Positions 39,011 to 47,273 of a stretch of 64,000 nt of DNA are shown piece by piece. Position 1 is the first letter of the stretch; every line of letters begins with the position of its first letter. Origin of the DNA: Neisseria dentiae (GTDB lineage Bacteria; Pseudomonadota; Gammaproteobacteria; Burkholderiales; Neisseriaceae); contig NZ_JANIKQ010000003.1 of NCBI RefSeq assembly GCF_024580525.1, forward strand, positions 103,299 through 167,298. Reading direction: 5' to 3'. A program made the position numbers and the translations under genes. Below the pieces are notes generated by a model. It did no database searches. It had not been told where the DNA came from and saw only the letters and a list, made by a program, of their open reading frames with translations.

Positions 39011-39460
39011 ATGACAGCCAAACCGCCCAAAATACCCGTTTCAGTATTGGTGGTGTTGCACGACGGCAACGGTAATGTGTTGCTTATCGAACGCGCCGAT
39101 TGTAAAAATTTCTGGCAGTCTGTAACCGGCAGCCTCGAGCCAAACGAAACGCCCGAAGCCGCAGCAAGCCGAGAAGTTTTAGAAGAAACAGGTATTTATC
39201 TTTCAGACGGCCAATTGTGCAACTGGCACGAAAGCACCGAATACGAAATCTATCCGCACTGGCGCCACCGCTACCCCGCAGGCGTTACGCATAATACCGA
39301 GCACATATTCTCCGCCGAAATAAACCGGCAGACACCAATAAAAATCAGCCTTTCCGAGCATACCGCCTACGCTTGGCTGCCGCTGGCCGAAGCAGCGGAA
39401 AAGGTATTTTCGCCCTCAAATAGAGCGGCAATTTTAAACCTGCATAAGCATTTGTTTTAA
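39011..39460 (+). CDS. nudB: Dihydroneopterin triphosphate diphosphatase (Nudix)
   Basis: Removes pyrophosphate from dihydroneopterin triphosphate in folate synthesis. 149 residues. Nudix box GSLEPNETPEAAASREVLEE then TG is complete. The start (KIPVSVLVVLHDGNGNVLLIERAD) and the HWRHRYPAGVTHNTEHIF segment are NudB-specific. TGGAGACTGAATC before ATG 39011 overlaps the end of the MscS gene. Confidence 0.9.
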   Translation: MTAKPPKIPVSVLVVLHDGNGNVLLIERADCKNFWQSVTGSLEPNETPEAAASREVLEETGIYLSDGQLCNWHESTEYEIYPHWRHRYPAGVTHNTEHIFSAEINRQTPIKISLSEHTAYAWLPLAEAAEKVFSPSNRAAILNLHKHLF

Positions 39461-39542
39461 TATCAGTTTTGTAGGATAATTTAAGTTATGTAAATCAAGA
39501 CGCACTTGTTTGTAAACAAGCTTGATTCGATTGAAAGTTTTC

Positions 39543-40043
39543 ATGACCCAATATTTTGCTTTATTTAAATTGGAACCTGCTTTTGACATCGATGTCGAAA
39601 CGCTGGAGCAAACCTACCGCTCACTTGCCGCCCGGTTCCACCCCGACAAATACGCAGCAGCCTCCGCATTCGAACAAAAACAGGCCGTGATGATGGCTTC
39701 GGCCGTAAACGAAGCCTACCGCGTTTTAAAAAACCCCACCGAGCGCGCCGCCTACCTGCTACAACAGCACGGCATCGAGGCCGACGCTCCCGAACACACC
39801 GCTTTCGCCCCCGAATTCCTGATGCAGCAGATGGAATGGCGCGAAACTTTAGAAGAAGCCCGTGCCGGCGGCAATACAGCCGCACTCGCAGAGCTGGATG
39901 AAGAAATTGCCGCAGAGCAGCAAAACCTGCAACAACAACTGCGCACCGCTTTTTCACGGCAGAATCATGACGAAGCAGCCGCTTTGGTCCGCCAAAGCCG
40001 CTTTCTCGACAAACTCCGCCAAGAAATACAGGCAGCCTCCTGA
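39543..40043 (+). CDS. hscB: Fe-S protein assembly co-chaperone HscB
   Basis: J-domain co-chaperone that delivers IscU to HscA. 166 residues from ATG 39543 (MTQYFALFKLEPAFDIDVE); the upstream TTG extension is not family-like. The HPD motif is in RFHPDKYA, followed by the C-terminal three-helix HSCB oligomerisation domain (about 90-166). hscA, iscU and fdx are not adjacent. A small hairpin CTTGTTTGTAAACAAG lies just before the gene (39506-39522). Confidence 0.93.
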   Translation: MTQYFALFKLEPAFDIDVETLEQTYRSLAARFHPDKYAAASAFEQKQAVMMASAVNEAYRVLKNPTERAAYLLQQHGIEADAPEHTAFAPEFLMQQMEWRETLEEARAGGNTAALAELDEEIAAEQQNLQQQLRTAFSRQNHDEAAALVRQSRFLDKLRQEIQAAS

Positions 40044-40180
40044 CAGGCCGTCTGAAACCCATAAAAACAAAAACGCTACGATGTAGATTTAGATGCAGAT
40101 TTGGCGGCGCAAACTTTTTACCCGCCGCAACCCCAACCCCGCCCATTACTCACTTAAACCTCTTTGATAAAAGAAACAAC

Positions 40181-40876
40181 ATGAAACGGATTAGCTTACT
40201 GATTAGTGTGTTATTGCTCACCGCCTGCCAGATTCACAGCGACGAGAGCCGCCGCAATAAAATTCTTAAATTTGCAGCCAACCACCCCGTAGCTGCACAG
40301 GCCATCGGCCTGCCCGGTGAAAACGCCGTCAATATCACCGGCAATGCAGCCCGTTTCGCCCTTAAAACCGGCCTCGACAATCAGGCCAACGGCGGCGAAG
40401 GTTTGGGCACGCAGGTTAACGCCGTACGCAACACACTTTGGCAGGCAGCCATTACCGCCCGCTTCGGCACCGAAATCGCCGAAAAAATCGGTAATGCCTA
40501 TGAAGACGACACCGCCATACGCGAAAACAAAATCCAATATTTCAGCCGTGCGGCCGCCGACCAAGCCGCCGATTTGCGCAACAACCGCATCGGGCGTACC
40601 ATAGGTGCCGCCAACCCCGACGCCGATATGAAAGCGCTGACGCAAGCCGTTCTCAACCATTACCAAAAAGAAGGCTTGTGGACGGCACGTTCGGTTACCG
40701 AAAAAGGCCGTACATCTTGGCGCATCAGCCGCACCAAGATCAGCCGCGCCGAGCAACAGGCGGCGGCCAACCGCGTGAAAATCTTGAATGAAAACGGATT
40801 CTCTGCTGAAGAACAGCAGGAATACGATAAAACCCTCGCAGCACAAACCGCCGGTTCCAAGCAGGAGAGCAGATAA
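40181..40876 (+). CDS. Putative lipoprotein, DUF6973-like
   Basis: 231 residues with a lipoprotein signal (MKRISLLISVLLLTAC). The segment AVRNTLWQAAITARFGTEIA then EKIGNAYEDD resembles the core of DUF6973, where an RH-x-x-W-N pattern is usual; here RN replaces RH. It ends in a charged, Ala/Gln-rich tail. Function unknown; its relation to the following nucleoside hydrolase (37 bp spacing, probable co-transcription) is not informative. The family call is tentative. Confidence 0.55.
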   Translation: MKRISLLISVLLLTACQIHSDESRRNKILKFAANHPVAAQAIGLPGENAVNITGNAARFALKTGLDNQANGGEGLGTQVNAVRNTLWQAAITARFGTEIAEKIGNAYEDDTAIRENKIQYFSRAAADQAADLRNNRIGRTIGAANPDADMKALTQAVLNHYQKEGLWTARSVTEKGRTSWRISRTKISRAEQQAAANRVKILNENGFSAEEQQEYDKTLAAQTAGSKQESR

Positions 40877-40912
40877 ACACCTGCGGGCGGCAAACATAAC
40901 GGAGAGCAGACC

Positions 40913-41866
40913 ATGAACGAAAAAATCCGCCTGATTATCGACACCGACCCCGGCCAAGACGATGCCGCAGCCATTCTGATGGCGCACGGACTGGCCAAAC
41001 GCGGGCTGATAGATTTCATGGCGCTCACCGTTGTAGCCGGCAACGTAAGCCTGCACCACACCGCCACCAACGCCAGAATCATCTGCGACTGGGCGGGCGA
41101 AACCGATTTTCCCGTTTACGCCGGCGCAGGCAAACCCTTGCTGCGGCCACTGGTTACCGCCGAAGAAGTACACGGCAAAACCGGGCTGGACGGAGCCGAA
41201 CTGCATGACCCGCAATGCCCGCTGCAACCCGTGCACGCCGTGCCCTATCTCATCGACACCCTGCGCAAGGCCGAAGAGGCCAGCATCACACTCTGCCCCA
41301 TCGGCCCGCTAACCAATATCGCCCAAGCCATCAGCCTTGCCCCCGATATCGTTCGCGGCATCAAAAACATTGTGCTGATGGGCGGCAACTATTTCGAGGC
41401 AGGCAACGTTACCCCTGCCGCCGAATTCAATTTCTATGTCGATCCCCATGCCGCGCAGATTGTATTGCAAAGCGGCGCACCGATAACTGTTTTGCCGCTC
41501 GACGTTACCCACAAAGCCTGCATCACCACCCCGCGCATGGATGTTTTACGCAAACAAAACAACACCAACGGCAAACGTTTGGCCAATATCCTGCAAAGCT
41601 ACGAACGTTTCGACACCCAAAAATTCGGCCTCGAAGGCGGACCGCTGCACGACCCCTGCGCCATTGCCTGCGCCGTATTCCCCGAACTCTTCAGCGGCAA
41701 ATCATGCCGTGTCGATGTCGAAACCCAAAGCGAGCTGACCATGGGCGCCTGCGTAGTCGACTGGTGGGGTTCCACCGGCAAGCCGGCCAATGCCTACTGG
41801 GTAACCGATGTTGATGCCGACGCGATGTTCCGCGAACTGGCCGACTCCATCCATGAACTACCCTAA
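40913..41866 (+). CDS. Inosine/uridine-preferring nucleoside hydrolase
   Basis: Hydrolyses ribonucleosides to base and ribose for salvage. 317 residues. The N-terminal aspartate cluster DTDPGQDDAAAIL binds Ca2+ (usual DTDPGHDD), GPLTNIAQAI and VLMGGNYFEAGNVTPAAEFN form the rest of the active site, and HDPCAIAC the distal histidine-aspartate. The base specificity cannot be read by eye. CGGAGAGCAG precedes ATG 40913. No terminator hairpin immediately follows, but a DUS copy lies 22 bp on. Confidence 0.92.
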   Translation: MNEKIRLIIDTDPGQDDAAAILMAHGLAKRGLIDFMALTVVAGNVSLHHTATNARIICDWAGETDFPVYAGAGKPLLRPLVTAEEVHGKTGLDGAELHDPQCPLQPVHAVPYLIDTLRKAEEASITLCPIGPLTNIAQAISLAPDIVRGIKNIVLMGGNYFEAGNVTPAAEFNFYVDPHAAQIVLQSGAPITVLPLDVTHKACITTPRMDVLRKQNNTNGKRLANILQSYERFDTQKFGLEGGPLHDPCAIACAVFPELFSGKSCRVDVETQSELTMGACVVDWWGSTGKPANAYWVTDVDADAMFRELADSIHELP

Positions 41867-41930
41867 CCTTCCCCTTTACGCATCAAATACAGGCCGTCTG
41901 AAAACAAGCGGAGCAAAATTTCCGTGAAGC

Positions 41931-41972
41931 TATAGCGAAACAAAATAAAAAGAAAACAATTGTTTTACTATA
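41931..41972. repeat. 42-bp palindromic miniature element with TATAG ends
   Basis: TATAGCGAAACAA ... TTGTTTTACTATA: inverted ends with almost no interior, lying between two DUS copies (41890 and 41981). It resembles the ends of Correia-like elements without their cores, or a short AT-rich MITE. Confidence 0.45.
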
Positions 41973-42020
41973 AAATTTTTTCAGACGGCCTCAAATCAAA
42001 TCACAATCAATAACGAAGCC

Positions 42021-42626
42021 ATGCCCAAAAACCCCGATGCTTTCACCCGCCTGATCAACGCCTTAAAAATTCTGCCCAATGTCGGCCCCAAATCCGCGCA
42101 GCGCATGGCCTACCAACTGTTGCAGCACAGCAGAGGCGGCGCGCAGGAATTGGCCGAAGCACTGCAACACGCCTTAAAACAAGTACAACACTGCACCCGC
42201 TGCAACACTTTTTGCGAAGGCGGGTTATGCGATATCTGCGCCGACCACAACCGCGACCCGCGCCGCCTGATGATTGTGCACATGCCTGCCGACGTTTCCG
42301 GCATGGAAGCCGCCAACTGCCACGACGGGCTGTATTTCGTATTAATGGGTCAAGTCAACCCCGCACAAGGCATGGATTTAAGCCACATCGCCCTCGATAA
42401 ACTGGTAGAAAGACTGCAAAACAGCGAAGTGGAAGAAATCATCATCGCCACCAACTTCACCGCCGAGGGCGATGCCACCGCCTATGTACTGTCGGAGCTG
42501 TTCAAAAACCTGCCCTATAAAGTCAGCCGCCTTGCACGCGGCATCCCGCTGGGCGGCGAGCTGGAATATGTCGATGCCGGCACGCTTGCACAAGCGGTTT
42601 ACGAACGGAAAATGCTGAAAGAGTAA
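42021..42626 (+). CDS. recR: Recombination protein RecR
   Basis: RecFOR pathway clamp loader of RecA. 201 residues. A helix-hairpin-helix (ALKILPNVGPKSAQRMA), a C4 zinc finger (CTRCNTFCEGGLCDIC), and a Toprim domain (RRLMIVHMPADVSGME ... IIIATNFTAEGDATA) run in the family order. No dnaX/ybaB upstream; it is followed by a GNAT gene 178 bp away. The ribosome site is weak (AATAACGAAGCC). Confidence 0.95.
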   Translation: MPKNPDAFTRLINALKILPNVGPKSAQRMAYQLLQHSRGGAQELAEALQHALKQVQHCTRCNTFCEGGLCDICADHNRDPRRLMIVHMPADVSGMEAANCHDGLYFVLMGQVNPAQGMDLSHIALDKLVERLQNSEVEEIIIATNFTAEGDATAYVLSELFKNLPYKVSRLARGIPLGGELEYVDAGTLAQAVYERKMLKE

Positions 42627-42803
42627 ACCACAAACCGTTTGCCCTTCCGCTTGTGCAAAAAATACCGCGTTCGGCACAAACCGCTTTATCTCCCGTTAAA
42701 AATCCCGTATGTTCGCACACAGCAAACCGCATTTTGTCCGACTGTTCAAACGGCCTCCCAAACGCAACCGCCAGGCCGTCTGAAACCCACCACCCGATAC
42801 GCC

Positions 42804-43286
42804 ATGAGCCTGATTACCGTACTCCGCCCTGCCGCCCCGCACGACTGCGAACATATCTACAACGCCCACCGTTATTCCGTGCAATACACCTGCACCCGCA
42901 GCTACAACAACCGCGTGCTCGAAGCATGGAGCCGGCTGCTCAGCCCCGAAGGCTATCTTGACACCATGGCCGATCCCAACAAAGCCTTATGGGTGGTGGA
43001 ATACCGCGGACACATTCAAGGCTTTTTCCAACTCGATTTCAAAGAAGCACAGTTAGACGCGCTCTACGTCCACCCCTTCGTGCACAACCACGGCTTAGGC
43101 ACCGCCCTGCTGCAACGTGCCGAAGCACTGGCGGCAAGCGAAGGGCTGAGCTTTATCAAACTCTATGCCTCGCTCAATTCGGTGGCATTCTACAAACTCA
43201 ACGGCTACGAATCACTCGGCTCCGCGGTTTTACCCTTAAACCGCGAAGTAACGGTTGAGTGTGAACTGATGCGCAAATACCTCTAA
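42804..43286 (+). CDS. GNAT-family N-acetyltransferase
   Basis: 160 residues from ATG 42804; the 5' extension of the frame includes a DUS and is not conserved. The acetyl-CoA binding motif A is LDALYVHPFVHNHGLGTALL, followed by the usual LYASLNSVAFYKLNGYES beta-strand and helix. Substrate unknown. Neighbours (recR upstream, degraded lipoprotein downstream) give no clue. Confidence 0.85.
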   Translation: MSLITVLRPAAPHDCEHIYNAHRYSVQYTCTRSYNNRVLEAWSRLLSPEGYLDTMADPNKALWVVEYRGHIQGFFQLDFKEAQLDALYVHPFVHNHGLGTALLQRAEALAASEGLSFIKLYASLNSVAFYKLNGYESLGSAVLPLNREVTVECELMRKYL

Positions 43287-43439
43287 ACCGTTTTGCCGCC
43301 CAACCGGCCAAAACCATCAGCACAAACCACCGACTGCCGTTTCCCTAACCCGGCCAGGAGTGTCGGAATATACCGTAACCGTTAGATTTTCCTCATCGGG
43401 GACAGCTTATGTTCATCCGAAATCAGGAAAAGCCAACTT

Positions 43440-44002
43440 ATGAAATTCTTCACAAAAAAACGGATTGCATTCGTTCTCGCCATTACCGCCGTGCTTGCCC
43501 TAGCCTAATGTGATTTGCTTCGGGTTTGGGGTTCACAAGACATCGGCCACCATCCCGAAATCGATTTTCCTATGGGTGAGGGTAAACAGATCAGCTATCC
43601 CGTCCGCTCTTGGATTGATAAACCTTACGCAATGTTTTTGATTATTGAATATATCAATTACGCCAAATCGATTGATTATAAAACAAACAAAGAAATTCCT
43701 TTCTCATTCTCAACAACCTGTTACCGTATTGAAAACGGTAAAGAAACCGTATTTTTTCAACGGAAATATTCTAAAAAAGATGAGTTGTATTTAGGAGGCG
43801 GGTGGGCACTTCACGAGCATAAACCCCATAGTCTTGATTCTAGAGCACAGATAGGAACACTGGGGGGGGGCTAAGACTGCCCTATGGGACTTACCGTTGT
43901 GATTTTAAAGACACTAGCACCCCTGAAATTAAATATTATTTAAAAAAGGCCGGTGTGGTAAGAACATTTATCGTTATTTGGCCTTATGAGCCATTTATTT
44001 AG
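43440..44002 (+). pseudogene. Broken lipoprotein gene with lipobox stop codon and 9-G tract frameshift
   Basis: From ATG 43440 the frame encodes a lipoprotein signal (MKFFTKKRIAFVLAITAVLALA) but TAA (43506-43508) replaces the residue before the lipobox Cys. The frame then stays open through DLLRVWGSQDIGHHPEIDF to a run of nine G (43862-43870), after which it hits TAA at 43872. Adding one G (or removing two) joins it to LRLPYGTYRCDFKDTSTPEI and onward to TAG at 44000-44002, a complete protein of ~187 codons. Two lesions in one gene suggest decay; the G-tract may once have been a phase-variation switch. A distant DUF5625-like relation is possible. Expression is not expected from the present sequence. 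Confidence 0.7.
43862..43870. repeat. Homopolymeric tract of nine G
   Basis: A 9-G run inside the lipoprotein reading frame, of a length prone to slippage in Neisseria; it sets the frame of the remaining 43 codons. Confidence 0.9.
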
Positions 44003-44740
44003 GGGCTTAGGAAGCAAAATTCATTTTAAAGGATCTTTCCGCAACATTCCCAACAGCACTTTGTACAAATCATCATGCCTGTGATTGAAGCGGAACTCGG
44101 TTTCTTTTAAATGCAGGTAAAACGTATGCTTCGGCACACCGTTAAACTGTACCAAGCGATGCTTCGCGTAGCTCCAAAAGGATTCAATACCATTGATGTG
44201 CCTGGTACCATCTGCAAACTCATTTTGTCCGTGATTAACGCGCAAATGTTTAGAGTAGCCGACATCGACCAAGCCGCTATAACCGCGCCGGCTATCAGAA
44301 TAAATAACACTCTCCAGAGAGACCTTTCACAATATAACAGCTTGAAGTGTTTGCTTTTTACAATCAGGAACGATTCCGGTATAAACCCCGCCGTCTCTTT
44401 CGAAAATACCAAAAACGGGTTGTTTAAGCGTTCCTCTGCCACGCTTTAACTTGCCATGGAAACCGCGCTGCCGTTTGGCACCAAAATAGCTTTCATCAAC
44501 CTCTATGCTGCCGTATAACAGGTCTTTTTGCTCGCTTTGGCAGCGGTATATTTCGTGCCTGAAAATGCTATACCGGTGGTTGATGGTATTGCGGTTGAAG
44601 CCTGTCAGCAAAGCGGTTTTTGAGGCTTCTATATCGACACCAAAATGCTTGATAATTTTTTTGAGCTGATACTCACTTAACTTGGTGTTATATTTCATTT
44701 TTCTAGTCTAACAGAGCTATTTTGCCAGTCTAGAGCCTCT
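44001..44740. mobile_element. IS1595-family (IS1016-like) insertion sequence, inactive
   Basis: ~740-bp element with imperfect terminal inverted repeats: left AGGGGCTTAGGAAGCAAAAT, right (complement) AGAGGCTCTAGACTGGCAAAAT. It encodes one minus-strand transposase carrying a nonsense codon. Its left end overlaps the last two bases of the broken lipoprotein gene. I found no clear 8-bp target duplication. Confidence 0.8.
44021..44698 (-). pseudogene. IS1595-type transposase with internal stop
   Basis: The two open segments are in the same frame, interrupted by a single TGA at 44327-44329 (codon 124), so this is a nonsense mutation and not a frameshift; the usual residue here is glycine (GGA to TGA would do it). 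N-terminal HTH-like region (STALLTGFNRN-type), catalytic VDESYFGAKRQRGFHG, then YSDSRRGYSG and HINGIESFWSYAKHRLVQF carry the DD(N/E) residues. Total length, 225 residues, is normal for IS1016-like transposases. Confidence 0.88.
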
Positions 44741-44778
44741 AAAATAAAAAAACAAGCCGAAGCTTGGTTTTTTATTTT
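44741..44778. terminator. Terminator of the MORN-repeat gene
   Basis: AAAATAAAAAAACAAGCC and GGTTTTTTATTTT around GAAGCTT give a strong hairpin with T-runs on both strands, 25 bp past the MORN gene stop. Confidence 0.8.
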
Positions 44779-44802
44779 AATCAATTTTTATGTTTTCAAA
44801 GA

Positions 44803-45543
44803 TTATTCGGAAAGCACATAACCGTCTTCATCCCAAACAGTTTTTTTAACCAGGCTGCCGTCTTGGTAAACTGCTTCCGATTTTTTTGCCCCGTTCGGAT
44901 GCCAATCGAGCATAATGCCGTTACGGCGGCCGTCGTCTAATGTGATTTCCGAAAGCAGCAGGCCGTCTTCGTTCCAGCTTACGATGTTAACGGGTTTATC
45001 GTCTTGCATCATCATTTCGGTTTTCGGCTTGCCGCTGGCATACCATTGCTTCCAAAAGCCGTTGGCTTTATTGTTTTTAAACTGGATTTCGCTCTCTTTA
45101 TTGCCGTTGCGGTAATAGCGTGCGCCTATGCCTTCGCTTTTGCCTGCCACATACGGCATTACGGCGGATTTTTTACCGTTGGGATACCAATTGGTCCAAA
45201 CGCCGTCGGGCTTGCCGTTTTTATAGGTGCCGCTCATTTTTTTCTGGCCGTTGAAATGCCAAAGGGTCAGCGTGCCGTTATTGAGGGTGGGCACGAATAT
45301 TTTGATTTGCGAGGCCGGCACTTGGTAGGGATCGGAATATTTTTTCATCGACGGGTAATAAAAGTCTTGCGCCTGTGCCGTGCCGTCTTTGATTTCGTAT
45401 TGGCGCACATAGGCTACCGCCGACATGGTGGCGGTAAGCTGCCCTTGTTGGTTGAAATAAATTTCGTGCATCTGCGCCGCCGCAGCCAGCGGAACGCCCG
45501 CCATCACCAATGCCGTTAATCCTGTATGCCAAAACCGTTTCAT
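44803..45543 (-). CDS. Exported MORN-repeat protein (YwqK-like)
   Basis: 246 residues with a Sec signal peptide (MKRFWHTGLTALVMAGVPLA, cleavage near AAAAQ). The mature part holds at least five MORN_2-type repeats, each with the pattern W-x-x-NGxK/GxxxGxW (e.g. LWHFNGQKKMSGTYKNGKPD, NWYPNGKKSAVMPYVAGKSE, DWHPNGAKKSEAVYQDGS). Such proteins are annotated as YwqK-family antitoxins, but in this exported form the role is unknown. Its start lies 1 bp after the stop of the aldehyde dehydrogenase gene, so they are translationally coupled. Confidence 0.8.
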   Translation of the reverse strand: MKRFWHTGLTALVMAGVPLAAAAQMHEIYFNQQGQLTATMSAVAYVRQYEIKDGTAQAQDFYYPSMKKYSDPYQVPASQIKIFVPTLNNGTLTLWHFNGQKKMSGTYKNGKPDGVWTNWYPNGKKSAVMPYVAGKSEGIGARYYRNGNKESEIQFKNNKANGFWKQWYASGKPKTEMMMQDDKPVNIVSWNEDGLLLSEITLDDGRRNGIMLDWHPNGAKKSEAVYQDGSLVKKTVWDEDGYVLSE

Positions 45544-45544
45544 A

Positions 45545-46894
45545 TCATTTTTGCCAGTAAGATTTTACGTTTACAAATTCATATAAGCCGAATTCGGATA
45601 ATTCCCTGCCGTAGCCCGAGGCTTTGACGCCGCCGAACGGCAGGCGCAAGTCGCTGCTGGTGTGCCGGTTGATGTAAACCGCGCCGGTTTGCAGCTTGGA
45701 TGCAAACTGCCATGCTTTGGCGGTGTCTTTCGCATAAATGCTGGCGCCAAGCCCGAAAGGGGTGTCGTTTGCCAGCGCAACGGCGTGTTCTTCGCCTAAA
45801 GCGCGCAGAATAACTGCCACGGGGCCGAAAACTTCTTCGTGATATACGCGGCAGTTGTGGTTGACATGATCCAGCACGGTTGCCGGGTAAAACCAGCCTT
45901 TTTCGGTGCACTCGGGAATTTGGCCGCCGCACAATACGCTGGCGCCGTTTACCAGCGCATCAAGCACTTGGCAGTGGATTTTTTCGCGCAAATCGCGGCG
46001 GTGCAGCGGCGCCAATGTGGTTTGCGGATCCATCGGGTCGCCGATCTTCAATTTGGCGCATTCTTCAAGAAACAGCGGGATAAATTCGTCGGCCACCGCC
46101 TCGGTAATGATGATGCGTTTGGCTGCATTACACGATTGCCCTGCATCGCGGAAACGCGAATAGCAGGCGTCTTTTGCGGCTTGCGCCAAATCCGCATCGT
46201 TCATCACGATAAATGCGTTGCTGCCGCCCAGCTCCAATACGGTTTTTTTCATATACAGGCCGGCCTGTGCGGCCAAACGGCGGCCGATATCGGTGGAGCC
46301 GGTAAAGGCCAGCGCATCGGTGCGGGCGACGGCATGGCGGACATCGGGTTCGGCCAACCAAGCCACACCCAACGGTAAATCTTTCCCCACCAATTCAAAC
46401 AATGCTTCGGTTATCCGGCCGACGCTGGGTGCGGGCTTTACCATGCAGCCGTTGCCGGCGCACAAGGCGGGAACGGCAAAACGCAGCACCTGCCAAACGG
46501 GGTAGTTCCACGGCATCACGGCCAGCACGATACCCAAAGGCTCGAAACGCACCTGACTCAAGGTGGCTTGCGTGGCGATTGTTTTATGCGCCAGCAGCTC
46601 GGGGGCGAGATGGGCGTAATAGCGGACAAGCTCCACCGATTTGTCTAACTCGGCTTCGCATTCGCGCAGGCAGCGGCCGACTTCTTCGCAAATCATCACG
46701 GCCAGGCGGTCGCGGTTGGCAGCCAGTTTGTCGGCAAAATCCTGCAACAGCGCCGTGCGTTCGGTTACCTTTAAGGCGGCAAATTCGCGCTGGCGGTGCT
46801 GTAGGCGGCGCAACTCGTATTCGAACTCTTCCATAGGCTGTGCGGCGCGTTCGTATAGGGTTTTGCCACTGAGGATATGTGTGCTGCGAAACAC
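45545..46894 (-). CDS. NAD(P)-dependent aldehyde dehydrogenase, succinate-semialdehyde type
   Basis: 449 residues, ALDH fold. The catalytic glutamate is in VLELGGSNAFIV and the nucleophilic cysteine in DAGQSCNAAKR; PWNYPVWQ and FGPVAVILRA are further class signatures. Closest pattern that I recall is the SSADH/GabD-like short subgroup. Start GTG 46894 has GGAG 8 bp upstream; the ATG codons downstream lack a ribosome site. No gabT nearby. Downstream MORN gene is coupled. Confidence 0.87.
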   Translation of the reverse strand: MFRSTHILSGKTLYERAAQPMEEFEYELRRLQHRQREFAALKVTERTALLQDFADKLAANRDRLAVMICEEVGRCLRECEAELDKSVELVRYYAHLAPELLAHKTIATQATLSQVRFEPLGIVLAVMPWNYPVWQVLRFAVPALCAGNGCMVKPAPSVGRITEALFELVGKDLPLGVAWLAEPDVRHAVARTDALAFTGSTDIGRRLAAQAGLYMKKTVLELGGSNAFIVMNDADLAQAAKDACYSRFRDAGQSCNAAKRIIITEAVADEFIPLFLEECAKLKIGDPMDPQTTLAPLHRRDLREKIHCQVLDALVNGASVLCGGQIPECTEKGWFYPATVLDHVNHNCRVYHEEVFGPVAVILRALGEEHAVALANDTPFGLGASIYAKDTAKAWQFASKLQTGAVYINRHTSSDLRLPFGGVKASGYGRELSEFGLYEFVNVKSYWQK

Positions 46895-47089
46895 GGTTTG
46901 CTCCGGAAAAATGCTGCTGCGCCCATGCGTTATTACCGCCGCGCAGCCTGCTGGTATTATATATTATAGTGGTGGACTTCGTATTTTAAAGGCATTTTCC
47001 GAAACAGCCCGGAAAATGTGTTTTAACGGTGTTTTGCGGATACAACCGGTGATTTGGTTACTTTAAAAACCATATAATGCAAGCAGAAA

Positions 47090-47181
47090 TATAGCGGATT
47101 AATTTAACTTTCGCGAAGGCGCTGCTGCGCCTGGCCGTATTGTTTATGCTGCCTTGTATCGAAGCGATTCAATCCGCTATA
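47090..47181. repeat. Correia-like miniature element, copy 2
   Basis: 92 bp bounded by TATAGCGGATT on the left and AATCCGCTATA on the right. Interior GGCGCTGCTGCGCC, with GTATTGTTTATGCTG as a degenerate counterpart of the TACTGTTTGCGG core of copy 1. The 379-bp gap 46895-47273 contains only this element, a lone TATAGTGG upstream and a DUS hairpin. Confidence 0.75.
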
Positions 47182-47221
47182 AGTTTGCCCGCAATAGCGC
47201 TTTCTGTGTTGGAATAGAATC

Positions 47222-47254
47222 TAGGCCGTCTGAAAAACATTTTCAGACGGCCTA
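47222..47254. terminator. DUS-pair terminator after proS
   Basis: TAGGCCGTCTGAAAA inverted around ACA, 20 bp past the proS stop. Confidence 0.8.
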
Positions 47255-47273
47255 AACACAAGCAACGGCGTTA

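Noticed and set aside
44327..44698. Transposase as two separate genes or a programmed frameshift
   Set aside because: Both halves are in the same frame; a single TGA separates them, so it is a nonsense mutation.
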